From Amblyomma americanum (Eukaryota; Arthropoda; Arachnida; Ixodida; Ixodidae), in contig NC_135497.1 in the NCBI RefSeq assembly GCF_052857255.1, positions 116,652,294 to 116,716,293 on the forward strand: 64,000 nt of DNA, read 5' to 3'. The translations under genes were made by a program, and so were the position numbers. Below, piece after piece: positions 21,309 through 30,707 of the stretch. Every line of letters starts with the position of its first letter. Position 1 is the stretch's first letter. Below the pieces are notes generated by a model. It was not told the origin of the DNA, ran no database searches, and saw only the letters and a program-made list of their open reading frames with translations.

Positions 21309-21863
21309 TGTTGCATTTGGGTTGCAAGCCCCAAAGGTAGCGTTGGCCTGGCGGCCTGGGGCAAAGCTGGAAACATCCGAAGGTCCCGGCAAAGGAAGAG
21401 TCGACTGGCAACAGAACAACTAGTTTATTCTGGCATCGCAAAAGAGCAGCCGGTCAGGGCGACCACGTTACTCGAAGGAAGGAATCGAAGGCTCTCCCTC
21501 GCGTCCGGCGCAGCTGTCTTTTTTTATACCCTCGGAGTCGAGGGCAAGAGGGAACGGCTTGGGAAGAGTCATCCGATACGGCGACGCTTGAACATGTTCA
21601 GGCGTGACGGGCGCGTCCGCCAGGCCGGCGCCGGTCAGACCTCCTCGCCTCCCAGTTGAGGAGCTCCTCTCCCCGGCTGCCGCGCTTTGACAAGCGTGGG
21701 CAAAACAAGCACACACACACACACGCACGCACGACGACACGTGGCACTGAAACATGCCTGGACGCGCTTGGCGGGAGGCGTTGCGGCCGCGATGAACGAA
21801 GCCGCGGCGTCCGTTGCATCCGCGCCGGCTATACCGCGCGTCGTAGGTAGGCGAGACGTAACA
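21309..21863 (-). repeat. 3' LTR (555 bp)
   Basis: It matches 27,198-27,748 base for base by eye except in about 45 bp (21,493-21,537), where there are about nine substitutions and a 4-bp length difference. That patch contains the LTR TATA-like element. Here the minus strand reads GGGTATAAAAAAAGACAG. Confidence 0.95.
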
Positions 21864-21880
21864 GACCGCCCCGCCGGGAG
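21864..21880 (-). promoter_or_regulatory. Polypurine-tract-like sequence
   Basis: The minus strand reads CTCCCGGCGGGGCGGTC directly before the TG of the 3' LTR. This is where plus-strand synthesis should be primed. It is G-rich but not purely purine. Confidence 0.45.
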
Positions 21881-22343
21881 AAGGAGATCCCGATGGTCAG
21901 GGGACTGCATCCGCTGTCCAGAGGGATGTCGCTCGATGATGCTCGTAAACGAAACCGATCGTCCCTCGACGTTGCTTGAGCGCAGCGCACAGAGAAGGCC
22001 TCGTTCTCGGGTTCAGGATCACATAGGACACTGTAAAGTCACTTCGGGAGAGTTGCCATTTTTGTGCTCGTTCCCAGCAAGCGTTAGAACTACGCCGAAA
22101 CGCAACCGCTCAGTCAGCAAGCACGAGACAACCCTCACTAAGCTCTGCCAGGCTCTTTCCCCTTTTATACTACTGCCTAGTTCCTTACAGTAGTCAAGCA
22201 GCACTCAGAACGCGTCCACAAATTGGAAAATTGCACTAGAAAGCACATAATCACTTTGAAACACTAAACAAAAGCAATATGTTAAAAATCCTGCCTCAGG
22301 AAGAAAACATCAGTAACCAACAACTTTGAGGCGGATTCCTACG

Positions 22344-25300
22344 TTAGGGGCTTCGACTTAAGCCATCGGCGTTACCGTTGAGACTCCCCTTTTTGTAACG
22401 CACCTCAAAGGAATATTGTTGCAAAGCGAGGCTCCAGCGCAGGAGGCGGCCATTTTTGGGAGAGATGGTCTGCAGCCATTGGAGAGGGCAGTGATCCGTC
22501 TCAATGATAAACCTCGAGCCGGCTAGGTAGCATGACAATTTCTGAACGGCCCACACGAGACACGCACACTCTTTCTCGGTGGCGCTGTACGCCTGCTCAC
22601 GACAGGTCAGCTTACGACTAGCATACAGGACGGGGTGTTCCACTTCTCCATTGTCCCTTTGGCACAGTACAACGCCCATGCCTCGCTCACTAGCATCGCA
22701 CTGAACAACGAACCCTTTGGTATAGTCTGGCGATCGTAGCACAGGCTGGCTTGTTAGGGCGCTCTTTAGGGCGCTAAAAGCTCTCTCCTTTGTCTCGCTC
22801 CAGACGACTGTTTGGGGCTCTGTTTTTCTTAGAGCATCCGTCAGGGGAGCCGCGATATCGGAGTACCTGGGGATGTACCTCTGATAGTAGCCGGCGACAC
22901 CCAAGAACGACCGAATATCGGTCTTCGTGCGCGGTTGCGGGAAGTCTCGCACAGCGGCCACCTTTATTTCAGAGGGGCGGCGACGACCCTGTCCAATCAC
23001 GTGACCGAGGTAGACAACCTCGGCCTGTGCTAATTGGCACTTGGGAGCCTTGACTGTCAAGCCCGCTTCGCGCAGGCGGGTTAGCACTGCCCGCAAGTGT
23101 GCCATATGCTCAGACCAGGATGCGGAGAATATCGCTACGTCGTCTAAATACGGTAAAGCAAATTCTTCCTGTCCCCGCAACACTTTGTCCATGAGGCTTG
23201 AAAAGCAGTATGGCGCGTTCTTCAAACCAAAACTCAAAACTTTAGGACGGAATGTTCCCATTGGTGAAATGAACGCCGCATACCTACTAGCCTCCTCTGT
23301 AAGTGGAACCTGCCAATAACCCCTGACAAGATCTAGGGTGGAAATAAACTGAGCGCTACTAACTTTCTCAAGGCGCTCCTCGATGTTAGGGATCGGATAA
23401 ATTTGATCCTTAGTGATGGAATTAAGCCTGCGGTAGTCGACGCAAGGACGAGGTTCCTTGCCCGGTACCTCAACTAAAATCAAAGGGGAGGTATAATCAC
23501 TCTCACCCGCCTCAATAACACCGAGCTGTAGCATTTTCTTTACCTCAGCCTCCATAATATCGCGCTGGCGGGGTGACACCCGGTACGCCTTGGATCGTAC
23601 TGGCTCTGGCGAGGTAAGTTCTATATCATGAGTAAGGACAGAAGTCCTACCAGGCCTCTCAGAGAACTGACCTTGAAACTCTTGTAAGAGTTGGTGTAGT
23701 TCGGTTCTCTGCTCAGCTGACAGCGGTGCTTTAATGATTAAGTCACTAATGACCTGATCAGTGTCTTCCCTGTTCGTCACTGAGCCTAGTCCCGGAAGCT
23801 CGACCGGAAGCTCTTCGGGAACGTTTACCATCATACACACCACTGCTTCCCGTTGTCTATAGGGTTTGAGCAGATTACAGTGGTAAACTTGTTGTGCTTT
23901 CCGTTTTCCTGGCAGACTCACCACGTAGTTAACATCCGACAGTTTTTGAACAATCCGTGCTGGGCCCTCCCACTGCACGTCGAGTTTGTTTTTTAGCGAT
24001 GTGCGCAATATCATCACCTCATCGCCCACCTCAAAACGACGGGCCCTGGCTGTCCGATCATAATAAACCTTGGCCCTCTGCTGGGCCTTTGCCATTGCTT
24101 CACCTGACAACTCCTGTGCCCTTCTTAAGCGTTCGAGGAGACTAAGCACGTACTCGACCACGACTGGGTCGTCGCCCCTGCCTTCCCACGAGTCTCGAAG
24201 CATGCGAAGCGGAGACCGCAGCGAGCGACCGTACACCAGCTCAGCTGGCGAAAACCCCGTAGCCGCATGCGGCGCGGTCCTTAATGCAAACATCACCCCA
24301 GGCAGACACAGCTCCCAATCACTTTGTTGCTCAAAACACAATGCTCTCAACACGCGCTTCATGACGGAGTGGAGCTTCTCAACGGAATTCGACTGTGGGT
24401 GGTACACTGAGCTGTGTAACAGCTTTACCCCACACCTTTCGAGAAAGGCTGTCGTCAAAGCGCTAGTAAACACTGTGCCCTGATCTGACTGGATTTCCGC
24501 AGGAAAACCAACTCGCGCAAATATGGACAGTAGTGCATTGACTATCTCAACTGAGCTGAGTTCTTTAAGCGGCACTGCTTCAGGGAACTTTGTCGCTGGG
24601 CAGATCACAGTCAAAATGTGTCTGTACCCCGTGGCTGTTACCGGCAGAGGTCCCACTGTATCAATAACGAGCCGTCTAAAAGGCTCCGTAATGATAGGCA
24701 CCAACTTCAACGGCGCCCTCGATTTGTCCCCTGGTTTGCCAACCCGCTGACAGGTGTCACATGTCCTCACAAAGGTTTCTACGTCACGAAAACACCCTGG
24801 CCAATAGTACTCTTGCAAGAGACGGTCCTTAGTCTTCTTAACTCCTAGGTGTCCGGACCACGAACCGCCATGCGACAAGCGCAACAGATCCTGACGGTAG
24901 CACTGAGGCACGATCAGCTGATCGAACTCGACTCCTCTGCGGTCTAGATACTTCCGGTACAGGACCCCACCTCTTTCCACAAAACGAACATTTTTCTTGG
25001 CGATACCTTCTTTGACATTGCAGCGCATGTTTTCTAGGCTGCCATCCTTTTTTTGCTCTGCTATCAAAGCCGACCGGCTGACTTTTAGCAACCTATTAAG
25101 TCCATCGGACGTAGGCGCGATGAGCAAATCTGTAGATAGCTCTTCTAATTTTCCCGTGTCGGGCATTTCCTCTCCAGTACCTGGTGCCTTCAGCGCTACA
25201 GGCTCAATTTTATTCAGTTCGGACGTGCTCTGAATATCCGCTTGCTGCGCCTCCGACCCTTTCTCATTGCTCGACAACGTCGGCCCCGCAACTACCGCCT

Positions 25301-26882
25301 TTGCAGCGAGCTCCCGAACTCTCGATCTGGTTAAGGCCTGAACGCTAGCCTCACCAAACAAAAGACCCTTCTCGCGCAGGAGGTGATCGGACCGGTTCGA
25401 AAATAGGTACGGGTACTGGGGGGGCAGCATAGATGACACTGCTGCCTCCGTCTCAATTGCTCCGAAAGGTCCTTCAATGAGCACTTTTGCTACGGGCAGA
25501 CACACGCTGTGAGCTTCCACGGCTTGCTTGATCCATGCGCACTCGCCCGTGAACATATCGGGTTCTACGTAAGAGGGGTGAACTACATCCATTGTAGCTG
25601 CGGAATCACGAAGCACTCGGCACTCTTTCCCGTTCACGAAGAAGTCTCGCATGTAAGGCTCGAGAAGCTTCATGTTCTCGTCAGTGCTGCATAATGACAA
25701 AAAAACGACTTTTGTTTTTGTTTCTGGACACTGCGCCGAAAAGTGACCCGGCTTCTGGCACGTATAACACACGCGCGCTTGCCTCGCCTCGAACCGCTTT
25801 CTGCGTTCGGCTTCGGCTGCCGCCGTCTCCTTACGTTCGGTCGGACTGCTTTCACTCGCATCCGCACTACGTGTGTCCCCCCTTGCTCTCATGGGTGTGA
25901 ACTTCGGCCTCTCAGACTTGGAGCCAAATTCACCCTTTTGACCGTCCTTAGCTCCGCGAGCCCGACGCGTCACAAACTCCTCGGCTAGCTCGGCGGCTTT
26001 AGCCACTGTACTAACGTCTGGCCTATCCAAGACCCAGTACCGCACGTTCTCAGGTAACCGACTATAAAACTGTTCCAGCCCGAAACACTGCAGAATTTTC
26101 TCGTGGTCACCAAACGCTTTCTCTTCTTTGAGCCACTCCTGCATGTTTGACATAAGCCTGTAGGCAAACTCTGTATATGACTCATTTCTGCCTTTTTCAT
26201 TTTCCCGAAACTTCCGACGGAACGCCTCCGCTGACAGCCTGTACTTTTTTAGCAGACTCGATTTCACTTGGTCGAAATCCTCTGCCTCCTCTCTCTTCAA
26301 GCGAGCGACTACGTCGGCCGCCTCGGCGGGTAACAAAGTGAGCAAGCGCTGTGGCCACGTTTCCCGAGAGAACCCCTGCTTCTCGCACGTTCGCTCAAAG
26401 TTAACCAGGAACAAACCAATGTCCTCTCCAAGCTTAAACGGCCGCATCAGGTCAGTCATTTTGAACGATACCCGTTCTCCTGCACCGTGTGCCTGACTTC
26501 CATTACGAGCGCGTTCCATCTCTACCTCGAGACGCTTCATTTCCAAAGCGTGTTGACGGTCGCGCTCTTCTTTCTCTTTCTGTTCTTTACGTTCTCGCTC
26601 CTCTTTCTCTTTTTGTTCTTTACGTTCGCGCTCGTCTTTCTCTTTTTGTTCTTTACGTTCTCGCTCCTCTTTCTCTTTTTGTTCTTTACGTTCGCGCTCG
26701 TCTTTTTCTTTTTGTTCCCTCTCCTCAATGGTCTCAAGGCATTCCGACAGCTCGTCATCCTCAGCCTCCAACTCAAGAATCGCCCTTAGCAGTTCTGGCT
26801 TTCTGAGTTTGTCTGAGACATCCAGACCCAACTCTCTTGCAAGCTCCAGCAATTTCGGTTTGCGCAACGACTTCAAATCCAT
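22344..26882 (-). CDS. Gag-Pol polyprotein of a Gmr1-type Ty3/gypsy element (1,512 aa, intact)
   Basis: A single uninterrupted frame. Residues 1-40 form a SAP-like helix pair (LRKPKLLELARELGL, LRKPELLRAIL). Residues 53-110 are a charged coiled coil built of 11-residue repeats (ERERKEQKEKE). Residues 130-310 are a Gag capsid-like region. C372-C375-H380-C385 is a CCHC zinc knuckle. D426-S-A is the probable retropepsin active site. The integrase follows: H671/H678/C708/C711 zinc site, catalytic D741, D800, E835 (D-35-E spacing), and a GPY/F-like module near 971-988. Only then comes reverse transcriptase with YLDD at 1245-1248, and RNase H with D1396, E1436, D1463 and D1506. The ATG at 26,882 follows the leader directly. 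No frameshift separates gag from pol. All catalytic residues I can check are present, so the protein may be functional. Proteolysis would release the enzymes in a cytoplasmic particle. Confidence 0.95.
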   Translation of the reverse strand: MDLKSLRKPKLLELARELGLDVSDKLRKPELLRAILELEAEDDELSECLETIEEREQKEKDERERKEQKEKEERERKEQKEKDERERKEQKEKEERERKEQKEKEERDRQHALEMKRLEVEMERARNGSQAHGAGERVSFKMTDLMRPFKLGEDIGLFLVNFERTCEKQGFSRETWPQRLLTLLPAEAADVVARLKREEAEDFDQVKSSLLKKYRLSAEAFRRKFRENEKGRNESYTEFAYRLMSNMQEWLKEEKAFGDHEKILQCFGLEQFYSRLPENVRYWVLDRPDVSTVAKAAELAEEFVTRRARGAKDGQKGEFGSKSERPKFTPMRARGDTRSADASESSPTERKETAAAEAERRKRFEARQARVCYTCQKPGHFSAQCPETKTKVVFLSLCSTDENMKLLEPYMRDFFVNGKECRVLRDSAATMDVVHPSYVEPDMFTGECAWIKQAVEAHSVCLPVAKVLIEGPFGAIETEAAVSSMLPPQYPYLFSNRSDHLLREKGLLFGEASVQALTRSRVRELAAKAVVAGPTLSSNEKGSEAQQADIQSTSELNKIEPVALKAPGTGEEMPDTGKLEELSTDLLIAPTSDGLNRLLKVSRSALIAEQKKDGSLENMRCNVKEGIAKKNVRFVERGGVLYRKYLDRRGVEFDQLIVPQCYRQDLLRLSHGGSWSGHLGVKKTKDRLLQEYYWPGCFRDVETFVRTCDTCQRVGKPGDKSRAPLKLVPIITEPFRRLVIDTVGPLPVTATGYRHILTVICPATKFPEAVPLKELSSVEIVNALLSIFARVGFPAEIQSDQGTVFTSALTTAFLERCGVKLLHSSVYHPQSNSVEKLHSVMKRVLRALCFEQQSDWELCLPGVMFALRTAPHAATGFSPAELVYGRSLRSPLRMLRDSWEGRGDDPVVVEYVLSLLERLRRAQELSGEAMAKAQQRAKVYYDRTARARRFEVGDEVMILRTSLKNKLDVQWEGPARIVQKLSDVNYVVSLPGKRKAQQVYHCNLLKPYRQREAVVCMMVNVPEELPVELPGLGSVTNREDTDQVISDLIIKAPLSAEQRTELHQLLQEFQGQFSERPGRTSVLTHDIELTSPEPVRSKAYRVSPRQRDIMEAEVKKMLQLGVIEAGESDYTSPLILVEVPGKEPRPCVDYRRLNSITKDQIYPIPNIEERLEKVSSAQFISTLDLVRGYWQVPLTEEASRYAAFISPMGTFRPKVLSFGLKNAPYCFSSLMDKVLRGQEEFALPYLDDVAIFSASWSEHMAHLRAVLTRLREAGLTVKAPKCQLAQAEVVYLGHVIGQGRRRPSEIKVAAVRDFPQPRTKTDIRSFLGVAGYYQRYIPRYSDIAAPLTDALRKTEPQTVVWSETKERAFSALKSALTSQPVLRSPDYTKGFVVQCDASERGMGVVLCQRDNGEVEHPVLYASRKLTCREQAYSATEKECACLVWAVQKLSCYLAGSRFIIETDHCPLQWLQTISPKNGRLLRWSLALQQYSFEVRYKKGSLNGNADGLSRSP
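26544..26730 (-). repeat. In-frame 33-bp tandem repeats in gag
   Basis: About five units of 33 bp alternate between an Asp-type and a Glu-type codon (CTCGTC/CTCCTC on the plus strand), giving a 66-bp higher-order period. They encode the EREQKEK/ERERKEQKEK coiled-coil segment. Confidence 0.85.
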
Positions 26883-27197
26883 GGCTGCTCCGAATGCTGC
26901 TTTCTCTACTGCCTACTATTGTCTTGCCGCAAACTAACCCGGCAGCAACGACAACCACAATTACCAGCTCTGTTTCTGACACTAACAAAAGCCTGGCAAA
27001 ACTCAGAAGAAGAAAGTCCCGCACTCACCAAACCTCGCAGCCAAGAATTCAGCGCAGTCGTTCCGCTGCAGGCAACCAGTCATCACACAGGGCTCGTTGC
27101 ACTGCTCCCGGATGGTCGTTGTGCTGCTCAGCATACAGTTGACCGCATATCTTCGCTGCTGGCCTCCGTTGTCGGGATCTCACCGCTGGCAACCAGT
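26883..27197 (-). promoter_or_regulatory. Retrotransposon leader with primer-binding site
   Basis: The minus strand after the 5' LTR reads AC then TGGTTGCCAGCGGTGAGA (27,195-27,178), a TGG-starting primer-binding site candidate. The GCGGTGAGAT core is near the 3' end of leucine-type tRNAs, but the match is imperfect and the priming tRNA is not settled. A second TGGTTGCC occurs at about 27,077, so part of the leader is duplicated. Confidence 0.6.
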
Positions 27198-27748
27198 TGT
27201 TGCATTTGGGTTGCAAGCCCCAAAGGTAGCGTTGGCCTGGCGGCCTGGGGCAAAGCTGGAAACATCCGAAGGTCCCGGCAAAGGAAGAGTCGACTGGCAA
27301 CAGAACAACTAGTTTATTCTGGCATCGCAAAAGAGCAGCCGGTCAGGGCGACCACGTTACTCGAAGGAAGGAATCGAAGGCTCCCGTTGGCGTCCGGGGC
27401 AGCCCCCTTTATACCCACGGAGTCGAGGGCAAGAGGGAACGGCTTGGGAAGAGTCATCCGATACGGCGACGCTTGAACATGTTCAGGCGTGACGGGCGCG
27501 TCCGCCAGGCCGGCGCCGGTCAGACCTCCTCGCCTCCCAGTTGAGGAGCTCCTCTCCCCGGCTGCCGCGCTTTGACAAGCGTGGGCAAAACAAGCACACA
27601 CACACACACGCACGCACGACGACACGTGGCACTGAAACATGCCTGGACGCGCTTGGCGGGAGGCGTTGCGGCCGCGATGAACGAAGCCGCGGCGTCCGTT
27701 GCATCCGCGCCGGCTATACCGCGCGTCGTAGGTAGGCGAGACGTAACA
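27198..27748 (-). repeat. 5' LTR (551 bp)
   Basis: This is the LTR that would drive transcription. In the divergent patch (27,382-27,422) the minus strand reads GGGTATAAAGGGGGCTGCC. The rest equals the 3' LTR, including the (AC)n run and the TGTTACG...GCAACA ends. Confidence 0.95.
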
Positions 27749-30048
27749 CCCCCCACTATAGTGTGCTGCTCGGGGAGAGCAACGAGTACCGTTACAGCCG
27801 TCGCTCAGAAAGCTGCCTGCTATGCCCATGGCGTGTCCTGTTCTGGAAAATTGGAGAAATGAGAAAAAAAGAAAAAACTTTCTATCAGGCTCGCTCGAGC
27901 GACAACATTGACGAATACATGCCGCATAAGGCCAAACACAGGCAGCTTCGCTTATACGTGACGGGAATGAGGCGTACAGAGCTTTCGAGGACGTCGAACA
28001 TGCACGCTTGTCCACGTGCAAAGCCACATGAAGACCACGAACCGGCATTTGTTGCACAGCAGCCGTGAGCTCTGCATATCCACAAAACACGTACGTTCAC
28101 CGAGTTTATGCGCCTCGTGTACCTCGGCTCCCATGTAAAGCGTACGGCGGTCAGCCGTCGAAGAACAGTATTTAATTTTGTTATGGCGGGCCAAAGGTTT
28201 AATACAGCTGCGCGCATCAGGATGCAAATGTCTGTTCTCAGACAGACCATATTTATTAGCACCATATTATGTGTACGATGTATGAACAGCGGTAGACGAA
28301 GTGAACTCTTACGCCCCTGTAGTGCCATGGGGACGATTTCTGCAAAGCATAGCTTTCGAAAAAGAGGCATGGGTGTTTTTATCGCCAAAACTCTCTGGTC
28401 GACGAAACTGAGCCTGGAATTAAACTCAGTCTAACACCACTTCACCCGATGCTATCTAGCGTAACGTATGCCAGTGCGGCTTACGATGATAGTGGAAGAT
28501 TATATGAAAAAAAAAAGAAATTGAGATACCACAACAAATCGGCGTCGTTCGAGATTCTTTTGTTTCGTTATGCTTTGATTGAAATTACGCTTGCAGTGGT
28601 CCCACAGTTCAGTAATTAGTGTTTATTAATATGAAAACACTAGCAAGCCCGCTCCCATAAATCCGGGCAAAAAGAAGCTGCTCGCAATGTTCGGTTAGAG
28701 TTAAGCGAGATAACCTGTGTTTTGCCACCGCGGCATGCTGTACTGGGTAGCACGCGAGCTGGGTAGGATAAGGAAATGATAAGCTGCTAATACTGGGTCG
28801 AACGTGCATTCCTAAGTGATAAAGTAATCGGAAAACATTGAAATGCACTGACGCGCGCACTGCACGCCTCTGATGTCAACGTTCTGCATGGCTGCAGTCT
28901 ACAGCATGACTCATCGAGATTTGCACAGCGTGCCGGCCGGTCTAGCGCATCCACTGACCCCTTTCAGGCAGCATCTACGGCGCCGCAGCTTCGGCATATA
29001 TAGCATTTCAATAGGAACATTCCTCACACTGATGAAATCACTCTCGCGAGGTGTGTAGTGTACCAAATGAACGTAACAATAGGAATGTAGAGAGACGCGC
29101 GCAATTACTGTGCTTCTGATGGATGTCGCAAGGAATTAATAGGGCTGTTTTACGTGTCCTATAATTTCAGTGAAGCACGGTGGGCACTGGTAAACCTATT
29201 TTGGTTCGGAAGATTTTAGTTTTGCGTGCTTAAGTGCAAAAATTTTGCTTTCATATTTTGCGCCGGTTGGTTATGAGGTGCTTTGCGCGCACTCTGCATT
29301 GAAAATAAGCCAAATAGATCAAACTACACACCATAGCGAAGAAAAGAAACTCTCAAAGAAAAATGGCGCAATGGCATAATTGTTGAGCGCTGCACACATT
29401 GTTCGATATACCGGAGCATTTGCCTTGTATAGACTGCATCGTTTTTCTGTGGAGCGGATAGGAGGGTATGAGTAATCAAGGACGCCTTTAGACGGCACGA
29501 TGAATTTTCACCAGCGTTTATTTCTGTTTAGAGAGAGGCTGCAGTTGACCTCCGCTGTACGCACGCTGCTTAGTTGTCGGAGATAGCTGCTCTCTGAATA
29601 CCGGAGAATGAGTTGAGGCGGCTGAAAGGCGACTTTAGCGCATAGTAATTAATTTAGACAGTTTTCTTCTTCGGTGACCCGACAGTCCACGGCGAGCACG
29701 GCAGCGTCAGATTCTTCGGTTCATTCGGGACAATGAACCCGTGAAGCTGTGGTTATTAGAAACGGACTCCGAAAATGGGCGGCCCAAGCGGAGCAGTCAC
29801 CAGTGATGGTGTACCGGTTAGAGGATTTTTAAGATGACAGCTGGACCGCGAATTGCAGGCGCTCCACTTCCAGGGAAGTGCGCGAAATTGCAATGCGTCA
29901 TGGCAGTCGCCAGTGCATGCGCACCAACTCAGCAATGGTAAGCTCTGCTCATGAAAATGCTGTTTGGTACTTCCTCAAATACTGCCACATGTAGTCAACC
30001 CAATTTCAAGAATGATTATAAGGGTAACCTGGCATTAGAAAGGGATGA
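27749..30048. other. Intergenic, no supported gene
   Basis: Frames of up to 167 codons exist at 27,885-28,388 (minus), but have no recognisable domain or splice logic. A TCTCGCGAG (29,042-29,050), nine of ten bases of the BANP/CGCG element TCTCGCGAGA, stands in this stretch. No mobile element could be defined. Confidence 0.4.
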
Positions 30049-30256
30049 GACCAGCCATTGGCTGGTCTACGCCGGCCAATGGCGTTGACCAATTTTCATG
30101 TCGCGGTAATCCTTTCATCTGCCACCTCCTGCGATGCCAAGCTAGCAGGTCCAAAGGAGTTAACCACGACGTCATGAGAATCGGTCGACGCCATTGGCTG
30201 GAGGGCCTCGTTTGAGGGGCATCTGCCGCTTCGTTCTTGAGTTGTATCCGACTATA
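30049..30256. repeat. Dispersed repeat with CCAAT-containing palindromes
   Basis: GACCAGCCA-T-TGGCTGGTC (30,049-30,067) is a near-perfect palindrome around ATTGG. GGCCAATGGCGTTGACC (about 30,073) is inverted as GGTCGACGCCATTGGC (about 30,183). The last 75 bp (CTGGAGGGCCTCGTTTGAG ... AGTTGTATCCGAC) recur at 47,620-47,690, showing this is a dispersed family. Confidence 0.6.
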
Positions 30257-30610
30257 CGCTATTAGCTAACTTGTACCTGAACTCACCGAACAAACGTGGT
30301 CAGAGCTTCCTGCTGGAAATAGTAGAAGCCCGGAGGTGATCGTCGAAAGGGCAATAGGGCTTTTAACAGAGTGCATCACGGCGCATTCATTTACTATGAA
30401 GCTGGTGCGTCGCAGGTTATACTGAGCGCGTAATTATAAGTGCACCGCTGGACACCGCTTCCTCAACGGACTTGCGACATATATCCCGATGAGCGGTTCT
30501 GATAAGCTGTATGGCAGTTACGGGAGCCAAGCGATGGCGTATGTGCACCTAATATATCAATTTTGTTCTTTTGCCCTGCCCGCTACTCGATCGGACTCGA
30601 TCAAATTTGC

Positions 30611-30613
<3 letters not shown>

Positions 30614-30705
<92 letters not shown>
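30614..30705 (+). repeat. (AT)n microsatellite, about 92 bp
   Basis: Uninterrupted TA/AT run. Apparent Ile-Tyr repeat proteins on both strands are artefacts. Confidence 0.97.

Positions 30706-30707
<2 letters not shown>

Larger units (their letters stand above)
21309..27748 (-). mobile_element. Complete LTR retrotransposon, Ty3/gypsy, Gmr1-type domain order
   Basis: It is 6,440 bp long, bounded by LTRs of 555 and 551 bp in direct orientation, each beginning TG and ending CA when read on the plus strand. The flanking bases are CCCC on both sides, compatible with a 4-bp target duplication in a C-rich site. It is transcribed on the minus strand: the 5' LTR is at 27,198-27,748, then a leader of about 315 bp with a PBS, one gag-pol frame, and a G-rich polypurine-like tract before the 3' LTR at 21,309-21,863. 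The open frame is intact and the LTRs are identical by eye outside one short patch, so insertion is recent on an evolutionary scale. Integrase lies before reverse transcriptase, as in Gmr1-like elements first described from deuterostomes. Confidence 0.93.

Noticed and set aside
22790..26937. Plus-strand frames opposite gag-pol
   Set aside because: Antisense shadows of the intact minus-strand frame.
27885..28388. 167-codon minus-strand frame
   Set aside because: No domain, no signal peptide, no splice logic; several overlapping frames of equal quality.
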